NCBI RefSeq assembly: GCF_028682175.1
Contig: NZ_JANHKS010000035.1
Location: 1-60,003, forward strand
Length of the DNA stretch: 60,003 nt
From: Pseudomonas putida
GTDB lineage: Bacteria > Pseudomonadota > Gammaproteobacteria > Pseudomonadales > Pseudomonadaceae
Reading direction: 5' to 3'
The notes beneath the pieces were generated by a model. That model was given only the letters and a program-made list of their open reading frames with translations, was not told where the DNA came from and did not search any database. Below are positions 8,032-15,911 of this stretch, piece after piece. Made by a program: the position numbers and the translations under genes. The first letter of the stretch is position 1. Each line of letters begins with the position of its first letter.

Positions 8032-10353
8032 TTAATTCAACCAGCCCTTGACCCAATCCATGACCGACTCGGCAGGCGCTGTCGGCCCGCCGCACGGTGG
8101 CCCTGGTTGTGGCTCACTGCCGCGAATATACGGCATCTGCACGGCGTTCGGGCAGTTGGCATCGGAGCCCTGCCCTGTTGACGCATTGACCCACGCCTGC
8201 ACGACATTGTCAGGCATGGCCATGTCCAGCGGCAGCGGGTCGGCCTTTTTCATGAAACTGGTCCAGATCTGCAGCGAACCGGTCGCGCCAGTGAAGGGCG
8301 TCTTGCCGTTGTCGTCGCGGCCCATCCAGACAACCGCCAGCAGGTCCTGGCTGAAGCCAGCGAACCAGCTGTCACGGGAATCGTTGGTGGTGCCCGATTT
8401 ACCCGCCAGATTCAGGGAGCTTGGCAATACGTTGTACACCGATTTGCCCGTACCTTCGCGCATCACGCGCTGCATGGCGTTCTGCAGCAGATAGATGGAG
8501 CCTGGATCGAAGCGCTGCTGGATCTGGAACGGATAACGCTTGAGCGGTTCGCCCTCGGCGGTCAGCACGCTGCGGATCCCGCGCAGTGGCGTGTTGAACC
8601 CGCCACTGGCAATGGTCTGGTACATGGTGGCCACTTCAATCGGGGTCAGTGCGCCAGCACCCAGCAACATCGACGGAAACGCTGGCCAGTCACGGGTCAC
8701 GCCCAGCTTGGTCAGGGTCTTGAAGACATTCGGCACGCCCAGGTCCAGCCCCAGCTTGGCGCTGGAAAGGTTGTAGGAATGCGCCAGGCCTTGATACAGG
8801 AAAATGTTGCCGTGGGCCTTGTGATCGAAGTTCTGCGGCTTCCAGATCTGGCCATCGGCGCCTTTGACCTGGAACGGCTCGTCCGGCACCCAACTGGTCA
8901 GCGTATATTGCTGCGGACGCTCCAGGGCGGTCAGGTAGATGGCCGGCTTGACCAGCGAGCCGATCGGCCGCACGGCATCCAGCGCGCGGTTGAAGCCGGC
9001 GAAACCGGCCTGACGACTGCCGATCAGCGCCTGCACTTCACCGGTCTCCGGGTTGGTCACGACCATCGCCGTTTCCATCTCGTCTGAGCCCTTGCGACCG
9101 GCCATCTTGGCAAAGCTTTCACGCACCGCTGCTTCGGACTTCATCTGCAGGATCGGGTCGAAACTGGTGAAGATGCGCAGGCCTTCTTCGGTCAAGTCTT
9201 CGTCGCGGTAGTCCTGACGCAGCTGGCGTTTGACCAGGTCCAGGAAGTCGGGGAAGGAGCTGTCGGCCAGCGAACCCATTTTGGTAACGCCCAGTGGCAT
9301 TTTCTTCGCCGCGGCCACCGCTTCCGCCGAAGCCACACCCTGCTGTTCCAGCAGATCGAGCACCAGGTTGCGACGCTCAAGGGCACGCTCCGGGTTGCGA
9401 CGCGGGTTGTAATAGGACGGCCCCTTGACCAGCCCCACCAGCAACGCCACTTGATGCAGCTTCAATTCCGACAGCGGCTGGCTGAAGAAATACTGACTGG
9501 CCAGGCCAAAACCGTGCACCGCACGCTGACCGTCCTGACCGACGAACACTTCGTTGAGGTACGCCTCGAGGATTTCCTGCTTGCTGTAGTGGATCTCCAG
9601 CAGGATCGCCATCATGGCTTCGGTCAGTTTGCGCGACAGGCTGCGCTCGTTGGTCAGGTAGAAGTTCTTGACCAGCTGTTGCGTCAGCGTCGAACCGCCC
9701 TGGCGCATCTGGCCCGCCGAAGCGTTGACCCAGAAGGCGCGGGCAATCGACTTGGGCGATACGCCGAAGTGATGGTAGAAGTCGCGGTCTTCAACGGTGA
9801 CCAAGGTGTCGAGCAGGTACGGCGGCGCCTGATCGAGCTTGATCAGGATGCGGTCTTCGAGGTTCTTCGGATACAGGCCGCCGATCATCAGCGGTTCAAG
9901 CCGCGCCACGGCCAGCTTGGAGCCGTTGGCGGCGGTCAGGTCGGCCACGTAGTCGCCGGAGAAACGCACATGGATCTGCTGCGCAGGGTCCGCGCCTTCA
10001 TAAAACTGAAAACCGCGTGTATTCAGATCGACGTTATTGCCGTTCACCGAAGCTGCGCCGGGGCCGTTGGCCACGCTTTCGCGGCGGTAGCCCAGGGCGT
10101 CGAGCTCGATCAGAAAGTCATCGCGCGAAAGCTTCTGGCCGACGAACAGCTCCAGCGGCCGCGCATACACCTTGGCCGGAATGGTCCAGCGCTTGCCGGA
10201 AAATTTTTCCTGGACGATGGAGTCCAGGTAAACGGCGAAGCAGGCCAGGATCACCAGCCCCACGAGACTGAGTTTCAGGGCCCAGCCCAACAGGCTGCGA
10301 AGGCGGCTGTTGGCGGGTTTGGGGGATTTTTTCGAGGTACGGGATCGAGTCAT
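8032..10353 (-). CDS. mrcB: Penicillin-binding protein 1B, bifunctional glycosyltransferase/transpeptidase
   Basis: Polymerises and cross-links peptidoglycan at the inner membrane. The 773 residues show a short basic cytoplasmic tail, one transmembrane helix (about 22-45), a UB2H-like region, a GT51 domain with catalytic glutamate in TVEDRDFYHHFG (E188) and the GGSTLTQQLVKN motif, and a transpeptidase domain with the nucleophile in GSLVKP (near residue 465), SYN, and KSGTTND. The length is typical. It is followed by its likely activator lpoP. It is divergent from the kinase-like gene at 10487, with a shared 133-bp promoter region. Confidence 0.96.
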   Translation of the reverse strand: MTRSRTSKKSPKPANSRLRSLLGWALKLSLVGLVILACFAVYLDSIVQEKFSGKRWTIPAKVYARPLELFVGQKLSRDDFLIELDALGYRRESVANGPGAASVNGNNVDLNTRGFQFYEGADPAQQIHVRFSGDYVADLTAANGSKLAVARLEPLMIGGLYPKNLEDRILIKLDQAPPYLLDTLVTVEDRDFYHHFGVSPKSIARAFWVNASAGQMRQGGSTLTQQLVKNFYLTNERSLSRKLTEAMMAILLEIHYSKQEILEAYLNEVFVGQDGQRAVHGFGLASQYFFSQPLSELKLHQVALLVGLVKGPSYYNPRRNPERALERRNLVLDLLEQQGVASAEAVAAAKKMPLGVTKMGSLADSSFPDFLDLVKRQLRQDYRDEDLTEEGLRIFTSFDPILQMKSEAAVRESFAKMAGRKGSDEMETAMVVTNPETGEVQALIGSRQAGFAGFNRALDAVRPIGSLVKPAIYLTALERPQQYTLTSWVPDEPFQVKGADGQIWKPQNFDHKAHGNIFLYQGLAHSYNLSSAKLGLDLGVPNVFKTLTKLGVTRDWPAFPSMLLGAGALTPIEVATMYQTIASGGFNTPLRGIRSVLTAEGEPLKRYPFQIQQRFDPGSIYLLQNAMQRVMREGTGKSVYNVLPSSLNLAGKSGTTNDSRDSWFAGFSQDLLAVVWMGRDDNGKTPFTGATGSLQIWTSFMKKADPLPLDMAMPDNVVQAWVNASTGQGSDANCPNAVQMPYIRGSEPQPGPPCGGPTAPAESVMDWVKGWLN

Positions 10354-10486
10354 GGCGGCGGATTATACGCACTTTCAAGGTCATCGGCAGACCACCCTCA
10401 CAGCGGTTTGCAGCGCGGCGCCGAGCGGCCATAATGGCCACCTTTAGACACTCAAAATATCGACTTGTCACTTTCAAGGACCGTCC

Positions 10487-12022
10487 GTGAGCCAGACACT
10501 GATTGCAGCTCTGCAAAACCCTGCCCTGTTTCCCCATCCCGTGGAGCAGTTCCAGGTCATCGAGACCCATATTTCCTGGGTTTTGCTCACTGGCCCCTTT
10601 GTGTACAAGATCAAGAAACCGATGAACTTCGGCTTCCTGGATTTCACCACGCTCGAGTCCCGCGCGCACTTCTGCCAGCAGGAACTGATCCTCAATCAGC
10701 GCCTGACCGAGAATTTGTATCTTGAAGTGTTGCCTGTCACCGGCACCGCCGAAGCACCTCAATTGGGCGGCACCGGCGAAGCCATCGAATACGTGCTGAA
10801 AATGCGTCAGTTCCCACAGGACGGCCTGCTCAGCGCCCTGCAGGCGAAGGGCGAACTGACCACTGCGCACATCGACGACATGGCCCGGCAAATCGCCGAG
10901 TTTCACCTGAGCGCGCCCCGGGTCCTGGCCGAGAACGTGCTGGGCTCGCCAGAAAGCGTGATGGCGCCGGTGACGCAGAACTTCGAACAGATTCTGCCAT
11001 TCCTCAGCGAAAAGTCTGACCTGATCCAGCTCCAGGCCCTGGAAGCCTGGGCCAACGCCAGCTTCGAACGCCTCAAGCCCCTGCTGGCACAGCGCAAGGC
11101 CGACGGTTTCATCCGCGAATGCCACGGCGACATCCACCTGGGCAACATCACCCTGATCGACGGCAAAGTGGTGATCTTCGACTGCATCGAGTTCAACGAA
11201 CCGTTCCGCATGACCGACGTCTACGCCGACCTCGGCTTCCTCGCCATGGACCTTGAAGACCGCGGCCTCAAGAGCCTGTCGCGGCGCCTGGTCAGCCAGT
11301 ATCTGGAGCGCACCGGTGATTACGCAGGCCTGGAACTGCTGAATTTCTACAAGGCCTACCGCGCCCTGGTGCGTGCCAAGGTCGCACTGTTCAGCCTGCA
11401 ACCGGACACCGACAACATCCAGCGCGCCGCCACCCTGCGTCAGTACCGCAACTACGCCAACCTGGCCGAAAGCTACAGCGCCATCCCTTCCAGCTTCCTG
11501 GCCATCACCCATGGCGTGTCCGCCGTTGGCAAAAGCCACGTTGCGATGCGCCTGGTCGAGGCGCTCGGCGCCGTTCGCCTGCGCTCGGACGTCGAACGCA
11601 AGCGTCTGTTCGGTGACAGCAAGGACCTCTACGCGGCCGATGTCAGCGCGGCGACCTACAAGCGCCTGAACGAACTGGCGGCAGTGGTCCTGCATGCAGG
11701 CCTGCCGGTGGTCATCGATGCCACCTACCTCAAGCACGAGCAGCGCCTTGCGACGGCGCAGGTGGCCGAGGCGACCGGCGCGCCGTTTCTGATTCTCGAC
11801 TGCGCAGCGCCCAAGGCAGTCATCCAGGGCTGGCTGGCCCAGCGCCAGGCCACCAACGAAGACCCCTCCGACGCCACCATGGAAGTGATCGAAGCCCAAC
11901 TGGCCAACCGCGAGCCGCTGACCGCAGACGAAACACTGCGCAGCCGTCACGTGGAAACCAATATCAGCGGCGATCTGGACAAGCTGGTTACTGACATCCG
12001 CCAGTGCCTGCCAGGCCTGTAA
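10487..12022 (+). CDS. Fused phosphotransferase-like and P-loop kinase-like protein
   Basis: Function unknown. The N-terminal half resembles the APH/choline-kinase fold: a Brenner-type catalytic motif HGDIHLGN (about residues 213-220) followed by the metal-binding VIFDCIEFN. The C-terminal third is an AAA_33-type P-loop domain with Walker A GVSAVGKSH (about residues 343-351), as in small-molecule or nucleic-acid kinases. The start is GTG (10487), with AAGGA 6 bp upstream. The 511 residues and the fusion are seen in other pseudomonads beside mrcB. The substrate cannot be inferred from sequence. Confidence 0.85.
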   Translation: MSQTLIAALQNPALFPHPVEQFQVIETHISWVLLTGPFVYKIKKPMNFGFLDFTTLESRAHFCQQELILNQRLTENLYLEVLPVTGTAEAPQLGGTGEAIEYVLKMRQFPQDGLLSALQAKGELTTAHIDDMARQIAEFHLSAPRVLAENVLGSPESVMAPVTQNFEQILPFLSEKSDLIQLQALEAWANASFERLKPLLAQRKADGFIRECHGDIHLGNITLIDGKVVIFDCIEFNEPFRMTDVYADLGFLAMDLEDRGLKSLSRRLVSQYLERTGDYAGLELLNFYKAYRALVRAKVALFSLQPDTDNIQRAATLRQYRNYANLAESYSAIPSSFLAITHGVSAVGKSHVAMRLVEALGAVRLRSDVERKRLFGDSKDLYAADVSAATYKRLNELAAVVLHAGLPVVIDATYLKHEQRLATAQVAEATGAPFLILDCAAPKAVIQGWLAQRQATNEDPSDATMEVIEAQLANREPLTADETLRSRHVETNISGDLDKLVTDIRQCLPGL

Positions 12023-12064
12023 ACAGCTTCGGCGAACCAATCATCGAGACGTGAAGCTTGCCCC

Positions 12065-12094
12065 TTCACGGCTCGATGGTAGTGGCATTATAAT
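12065..12094 (+). promoter_or_regulatory. Putative sigma70 promoter for the pentapeptide-repeat gene
   Basis: A perfect TATAAT -10 (12089-12094) with a TTCACG -35-like hexamer (12065-12070) at 18 bp. It lies 32 bp upstream of the ATG at 12126. Confidence 0.45.
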
Positions 12095-12125
12095 GGCGTC
12101 AGAATTCCAACAAGGTGACGCCAAG

Positions 12126-12470
12126 ATGACCCAGCCCAAGCAGCTCGACTCGCCGCTCTTCGCCTTGCTGCGAAAAGATGACGTCAACGCGTTCAATCTC
12201 CAGCGCCCGAGAACCGGCCCTATCGACCTCGCCGGCGGAGATTTCCGTGGCCTGGACCTGCGGGAGCTGAACGCTGAGGATATCGACTTCACCGACGCCT
12301 ACTTCCGCTCCGCCGATCTGCGCGGCGTGGACTTCCGCACGGCCTCCCTCGAAGGCGCGAGCATTGCCCATGCGCAGATCTCGGGCGCCTACTTCCCGCC
12401 TGAGCTGAGCGCCGACGAGATCCTGATGTCGGTCAATTTCGGCACCCGCCTGCGTTACCGCACCCGGTAA
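12126..12470 (+). CDS. Small pentapeptide-repeat protein
   Basis: A 114-residue protein with a central run of A(D/N)LXX-type pentapeptides (GGDFRGLDLRELNAEDIDFTD and following, about residues 40-80), predicting a short right-handed quadrilateral beta-helix. Pentapeptide proteins include DNA mimics that protect gyrase, but this one is very short and its role is unknown. The ATG at 12126 is chosen over two upstream in-frame ATGs because it follows AAGGTGAC and lies downstream of a perfect -10 hexamer. Confidence 0.85.
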   Translation: MTQPKQLDSPLFALLRKDDVNAFNLQRPRTGPIDLAGGDFRGLDLRELNAEDIDFTDAYFRSADLRGVDFRTASLEGASIAHAQISGAYFPPELSADEILMSVNFGTRLRYRTR

Positions 12471-12490
12471 CAGGTTCAGAGCCCCGTACC

Positions 12491-12576
12491 GTAGGAGCGC
12501 GCTTGCCCGCGATGGCGGTGGGTCAGGCGGAAAATCGTCCCGGCCAGATCGCAATCGCGGGCAAGCGCGCTCCTAC
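12491..12576. repeat. REP palindrome pair, GTAGGAGCGCGCTTGCCCGC family
   Basis: Inverted copies of GTAGGAGCGCGCTTGCCCGC flank a short unrelated centre. The rest of the gap up to the TfoX-like gene at 12830 (about 250 bp) shows no gene and no clear regulatory element. Confidence 0.85.
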
Positions 12577-12829
12577 AGGGAACGTGTTCAATCCATACCA
12601 AAGGTTTCAATCCGCACACAGCGCCGCCGCCCTGCATGCACGGACAGGCCGGGGCCGCGTCGTCTGTCGGCTTTTCCTTGCGCGAGCTACCGTCCGGCGC
12701 CTGCCCACCTCCGCTTGCTCAACCCCTCCTCGCAGCCAACTACACTCACTCCATGGCTTGCGCCCGCAGTTTGTCCAAGTCCAGGGAGGTCACCACATAC
12801 GGAGCAACATGCTGCAAGGAGGCGTCATC

Positions 12830-13126
12830 ATGGAAGACGAACTGCTGTCGATGAGAAATCTGGGCAAGACATCCGCCCAATGGCTACATGCTTCCGGCAT
12901 CCACAATGCCGCCGACCTGCGCCGCATCGGCGCCATCCACGCCTACCGCGCAGTCAAGACCCGCGGCTTTCGCACATCCAAGGTGCTGCTCTACGCCATC
13001 GAAGGCGCCTTGCTCGACCAGCACTGGTATGACTTGTCCACGGAGCTTAAGGATTCGCTGAATCGACAACTCATCAAGCTCGATGTGGAGGCGCTGGAGT
13101 GCAGCAAAACCGGGTCAGGAAAATAG
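12830..13126 (+). CDS. TfoX C-terminal-domain protein
   Basis: A 98-residue protein that consists only of a TfoX/Sxy C-terminal-like domain: a helix-hairpin-helix-type sequence LGKTSAQWLHASGIHNAADLRRIGA (helices at about residues 8-33) followed by AYRAVKTRGFRTSKVLLYAIEGAL. The N-terminal TfoX half that activates competence in other bacteria is absent. The start is fixed by a near-consensus AAGGAGG (12816-12822) 7 bp before the ATG; upstream in-frame starts run into a REP element. The role is unknown. Confidence 0.85.
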   Translation: MEDELLSMRNLGKTSAQWLHASGIHNAADLRRIGAIHAYRAVKTRGFRTSKVLLYAIEGALLDQHWYDLSTELKDSLNRQLIKLDVEALECSKTGSGK

Positions 13127-13140
13127 TTTGAAATTGCCTG

Positions 13141-13174
13141 TTGACTTACAAATGAGAATCACTATGATTATCAC
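13141..13174 (+). promoter_or_regulatory. PrrF promoter with Fur box
   Basis: A -35 TTGACT (13141-13146), a 16-bp spacer and a -10 TATGAT (13163-13168). The -10 is embedded in a Fur-box-like sequence (13153-13173), with the right half ATTATCA perfect and the left half TGAGAAT. Fur-Fe2+ bound here would block transcription, so the sRNA would be made only in iron starvation. Confidence 0.85.
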
Positions 13175-13289
13175 ATCCAGTCGCGAGACTGGCTGGTAAC
13201 CTGAAAGGCTCCTTGGTTCGGACTCTCAGATTATCTCCTCATCAGGCTAATCACGGTTTTTGACCCGGCTTTTTGCCGGGTCTTTTTTT
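13175..13289 (+). ncRNA. prrF: PrrF iron-responsive small RNA
   Basis: The Fur-repressed Hfq-dependent sRNA that lowers iron-containing, non-essential enzymes when iron is scarce (functional counterpart of RyhB). Seen directly: a 5' hairpin CCAGTCGCGAGACTGG, the highly conserved target-pairing core (CTCTCAGATTATCTCCTCAT at 13223-13242, then CAGGCTAATCAC), and an intrinsic terminator. The size, about 113 nt, is typical. Only one copy is present here, whereas P. aeruginosa has two in tandem next to its heme-uptake genes. The 5' end is estimated from the promoter. Confidence 0.93.
13262..13289 (+). terminator. Intrinsic terminator of PrrF
   Basis: Perfect 8-bp stem GACCCGGC/GCCGGGTC with a TTTTT loop, followed by seven T residues. 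Confidence 0.95.
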
Positions 13290-13310
13290 GCCCGCGATTT
13301 TTCACTGCGA

Positions 13311-14072
13311 TCAGGGGCACACACCCAGGCGCATCAAGGCGTCGTCCAGCAGGCTTGAAGTGCCCAGGCGCATTCTTCCAGGCTCGAGCCATTGCGGCCC
13401 GAAACGGTTACACGCCATGTCTATGTAGGTTTTGGCCTGCTCCAGGGTCCGAACATTCCCCGGCGCCTTGATACCCACCAGGTAACTGCGCTCGGAAATG
13501 GCCTCGAGCAGGATGCGCACGGCCTGTGCGGTCGCGCCTTCGACCTGCCTTCCCGTGCCAGGCTTGAGAAACGACGCCCCTTCGGCAATCGCGGTCCGGC
13601 AGACGCTGTGAATGATCTGCGGATCAGCCAGCACCCCGGTTTCCAGGGAGACCGTCAACTGCCCGCGGTTGCCGCACTTGGCCTTGCACGCCGCGATCAT
13701 CCTGGCACCCATCAGCCTGTCGCCCATCAGATGGGCATTGAAGGGATAGACCAGATCGATTTCGTCAGCCCCCATCAACATCGCGGCATGGGTTTCTGAC
13801 TCCACAGTGGAAATAGGCGCGCGTCCGTTGGGAAAATTCACTGCGGCGACGACTTTCACCTCCCGTGCCTGCAAGCTATCGAGCGTGCGCCGCGCAACTC
13901 CGGCTAACCTGGGCAGCACGCAGACCGCAGCGACATTGCCAAGGGGCGTCAGTGCCCGGTGACACAGCGCGACGATGCGCTCTGCGGTGTCATCGGTGTT
14001 GAGTGAGGTCAACTCCATCAGCCTGATTGCCGTCTGCGCCACTGCTTCTTCGAAGTCATCCTGCTGTTTCAT
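13311..14072 (-). CDS. deoC: Deoxyribose-phosphate aldolase, divergent
   Basis: Class I aldolase family that cleaves 2-deoxyribose-5-phosphate to acetaldehyde and glyceraldehyde-3-phosphate. The 253 residues keep the catalytic Asp (ADEIDLVYP), the Schiff-base Lys (SFLKPGTG) and the second active-site Lys (VGIKAPGN), but two phosphate-binding stretches depart from the canonical enzyme: PGTGR for TSTGK and KAPGNVRT for KPAGGVRT. Substrate preference may therefore differ. There is a good ribosome binding site (AGGAGAG). It stands alone, not in a deo operon, convergent with prrF. Confidence 0.85.
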   Translation of the reverse strand: MKQQDDFEEAVAQTAIRLMELTSLNTDDTAERIVALCHRALTPLGNVAAVCVLPRLAGVARRTLDSLQAREVKVVAAVNFPNGRAPISTVESETHAAMLMGADEIDLVYPFNAHLMGDRLMGARMIAACKAKCGNRGQLTVSLETGVLADPQIIHSVCRTAIAEGASFLKPGTGRQVEGATAQAVRILLEAISERSYLVGIKAPGNVRTLEQAKTYIDMACNRFGPQWLEPGRMRLGTSSLLDDALMRLGVCP

Positions 14073-14209
14073 TTCGCTCTCCTGCGTTTGGGGGGAGCGA
14101 CGATAATCCAGCGGGAGGGTCAGTGGATGGCCGTGGGAACGCTAAAGAACGCGCCTACGCAACTATCAGAAAGGTCTTAAGGACATTGCCTTCAAAAAAA
14201 CGTAACTGC

Positions 14210-15109
14210 TCAGCGCGAAGGCGGCCGCATCTGGGCGCAGTAATCCTGATCGGGCAGCGCAGCGGTGAACCAGACGTAGTCCGCGCTCGCCGGCTGAACC
14301 TCACTGCCGACCTGAGCAAGCATGAGCACCACCGGGTGTTCGTCACTGCCCAGATCAGCCATGTGCAACGGGATGCCGAGGTCCTTGCGCACGTGGTAGC
14401 CGCCAGCGAACAACAACGCCGGAGCGGGGGCGTCCATCAGGCGCTGCGCCATGCGCCTGTCGCGCTGCTGTTGAACGGCGAGCATGGCGGGCAAGGCGTC
14501 TTCCGGCAACATGCCGCAATGGGATTCGCGCACCTGGGCAAGCAAAGTATTGCGCACGCCCTTGGTGGTGGAATGAACGCCGCTCAACACAGGGCGTTGA
14601 TGGTAGATCGCGCCGACCTCCACCGCAGAAAGGTTGGCTGAAAGGATTGGATACGGCTGCATCAGGGCGAAGCGCATCACAGGGCCGTAAAGGGTCCAGT
14701 CCCAGCCTTTCTGCCAGCCCAGTGCCGCAGGCAAATCTGCAGGGGGCTTGCCCTGGCGAAGGTCACGCTGCGCGAAGTCCACACGGCCTTGCTGGTCCGG
14801 GGTGAGCATTTCCAGCAACAGGCTGCCTTGCGGGCGCTGGTCGGCAAGGGCTTGCAGCAGCCACAGTTGCAGCGCGTGATGATCGGGGTTGTCGTGCTGC
14901 TCACCGACCAGCACCCGCGTGGCGCCGGCCAGTCGATGGACCAGTTGCTGCGGCGTCAGTACCTGCCCGTTGTTCAGATCCTTTATCACACCCAGCTCCG
15001 CATGCTCGCGCCCCTCGGGGCTCTGCCAGGAAGGTAGGGGTGGCAACGTTGGCGACGACTGGCATGCGCTCGCCAAGGACAGCACCAGCAGCAACAGGTA
15101 ACGACGCAC
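14210..15109 (-). CDS. ChaN-like heme/iron-associated lipoprotein
   Basis: ChaN-family (DUF399) lipoprotein; the Campylobacter relative binds heme at the outer membrane. The protein is 299 residues with lipobox LASAC (C16) and family motifs VLVGEQHDNPDHH (about residues 66-78) and LFAGGYHVRKDLGIP. The GTG at 15109 is chosen because a consensus AAGGAGG lies 4 bp upstream; an in-frame GTG at 15127 would put that site inside the gene. It follows hmuV by 34 bp in what looks like an hmuTUV-chaN operon. It occupies the position of phuW in the P. aeruginosa phu locus. Confidence 0.88.
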   Translation of the reverse strand: MRRYLLLLVLSLASACQSSPTLPPLPSWQSPEGREHAELGVIKDLNNGQVLTPQQLVHRLAGATRVLVGEQHDNPDHHALQLWLLQALADQRPQGSLLLEMLTPDQQGRVDFAQRDLRQGKPPADLPAALGWQKGWDWTLYGPVMRFALMQPYPILSANLSAVEVGAIYHQRPVLSGVHSTTKGVRNTLLAQVRESHCGMLPEDALPAMLAVQQQRDRRMAQRLMDAPAPALLFAGGYHVRKDLGIPLHMADLGSDEHPVVLMLAQVGSEVQPASADYVWFTAALPDQDYCAQMRPPSR

Positions 15110-15143
15110 AGGACCTCCTTGTTCCACGCACCTTGCGCGCCAA

Positions 15144-15911
15144 TCAGCGCGCGATGATCAACGGATGGCCCCGCTCCGGATGAGGCTGCACCAGAACCTC
15201 CAGCCCGAAGACACTCTTGAGTGCATCGGGCACCAGCACCGCCTCGGGCGTGCCCAGCGCATACGGGCGACCCGCCTGGAGCAGCATCAGGCGGTCACAA
15301 TAACGCGCCGCCAGGTTGAGGTCGTGGAGGATCACCAGCACCGCGCCACCACGATTGGCAAATTCACGCACGGCCTGCAACGTCGTGTGTTGATGCAGCG
15401 GGTCAAGCATCGACGTTGGTTCGTCCAGCAGCAAAGTCTGTCCGCCCTCGCCCGGCCATAACTGCGCCAGCACCCTGGCCAGGTGCACCCGCTGGCGCTC
15501 ACCGCCCGACAGCGCGAGGTAACTGCGATCCTGCAGATGAGCAGCATCGGCGGCCTTGAGCGCCTGCTCGATGATTTCGCCATCGCGCTGCTGGCCGCTG
15601 TCGTGAGGCAGGCGCCCCATCGCCACCACATCACGCACGCTGAAGGCGAAGCTCAATGTGGAGGTCTGCGGCAACACCGCCAGGCGCCGGGCCCGTTGTT
15701 GCCCCGTCCAGTGCGCCAGCGGCTGCTCATCGAGCCAGACCTCCCCGCCGGTGGTTTTCAACTCCCCACACAATGCGCCCAGCAGCGTGCTCTTGCCAGC
15801 ACCATTTGGCCCCAACACCCCGAGCATCTGGCCGGGGTGCAGGGTCAGGTCGACATCGGCGAGCACCGGCTTGCCATCGCGATGAACCGACAGGTTCCGG
15901 ACCTTCAACAT
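15144..15911 (-). CDS. hmuV: Heme ABC transporter ATP-binding protein
   Basis: ATPase powering heme import across the inner membrane. The 255 residues carry Walker A GPNGAGKST (34-42), the Q-loop in LPQTS, signature LSGGERQ, Walker B TLLLDEPTSMLD and the switch His in VILHDLN. The ATG at 15911 overlaps the permease stop by one base (TGATG), fixing the start despite a longer open frame. It corresponds to phuV of P. aeruginosa. Confidence 0.94.
   Translation of the reverse strand: MLKVRNLSVHRDGKPVLADVDLTLHPGQMLGVLGPNGAGKSTLLGALCGELKTTGGEVWLDEQPLAHWTGQQRARRLAVLPQTSTLSFAFSVRDVVAMGRLPHDSGQQRDGEIIEQALKAADAAHLQDRSYLALSGGERQRVHLARVLAQLWPGEGGQTLLLDEPTSMLDPLHQHTTLQAVREFANRGGAVLVILHDLNLAARYCDRLMLLQAGRPYALGTPEAVLVPDALKSVFGLEVLVQPHPERGHPLIIAR

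Noticed and set aside
10429..10441. GGCCATAATGGCC palindrome between mrcB and the kinase-like gene
   Set aside because: Short and isolated; could be chance or part of a promoter, not enough to call an operator.
10118..12040. Minus-strand open frame of 640 codons opposite the kinase-like gene
   Set aside because: A frame shadow in GC-rich DNA that also runs into mrcB; the translation is low-complexity with no family motifs.
12491..12576. REP pairs considered as CRISPR repeats or terminators
   Set aside because: Copies are inverted pairs, unevenly spaced across the window and without regular spacers; they match known pseudomonad REP architecture.
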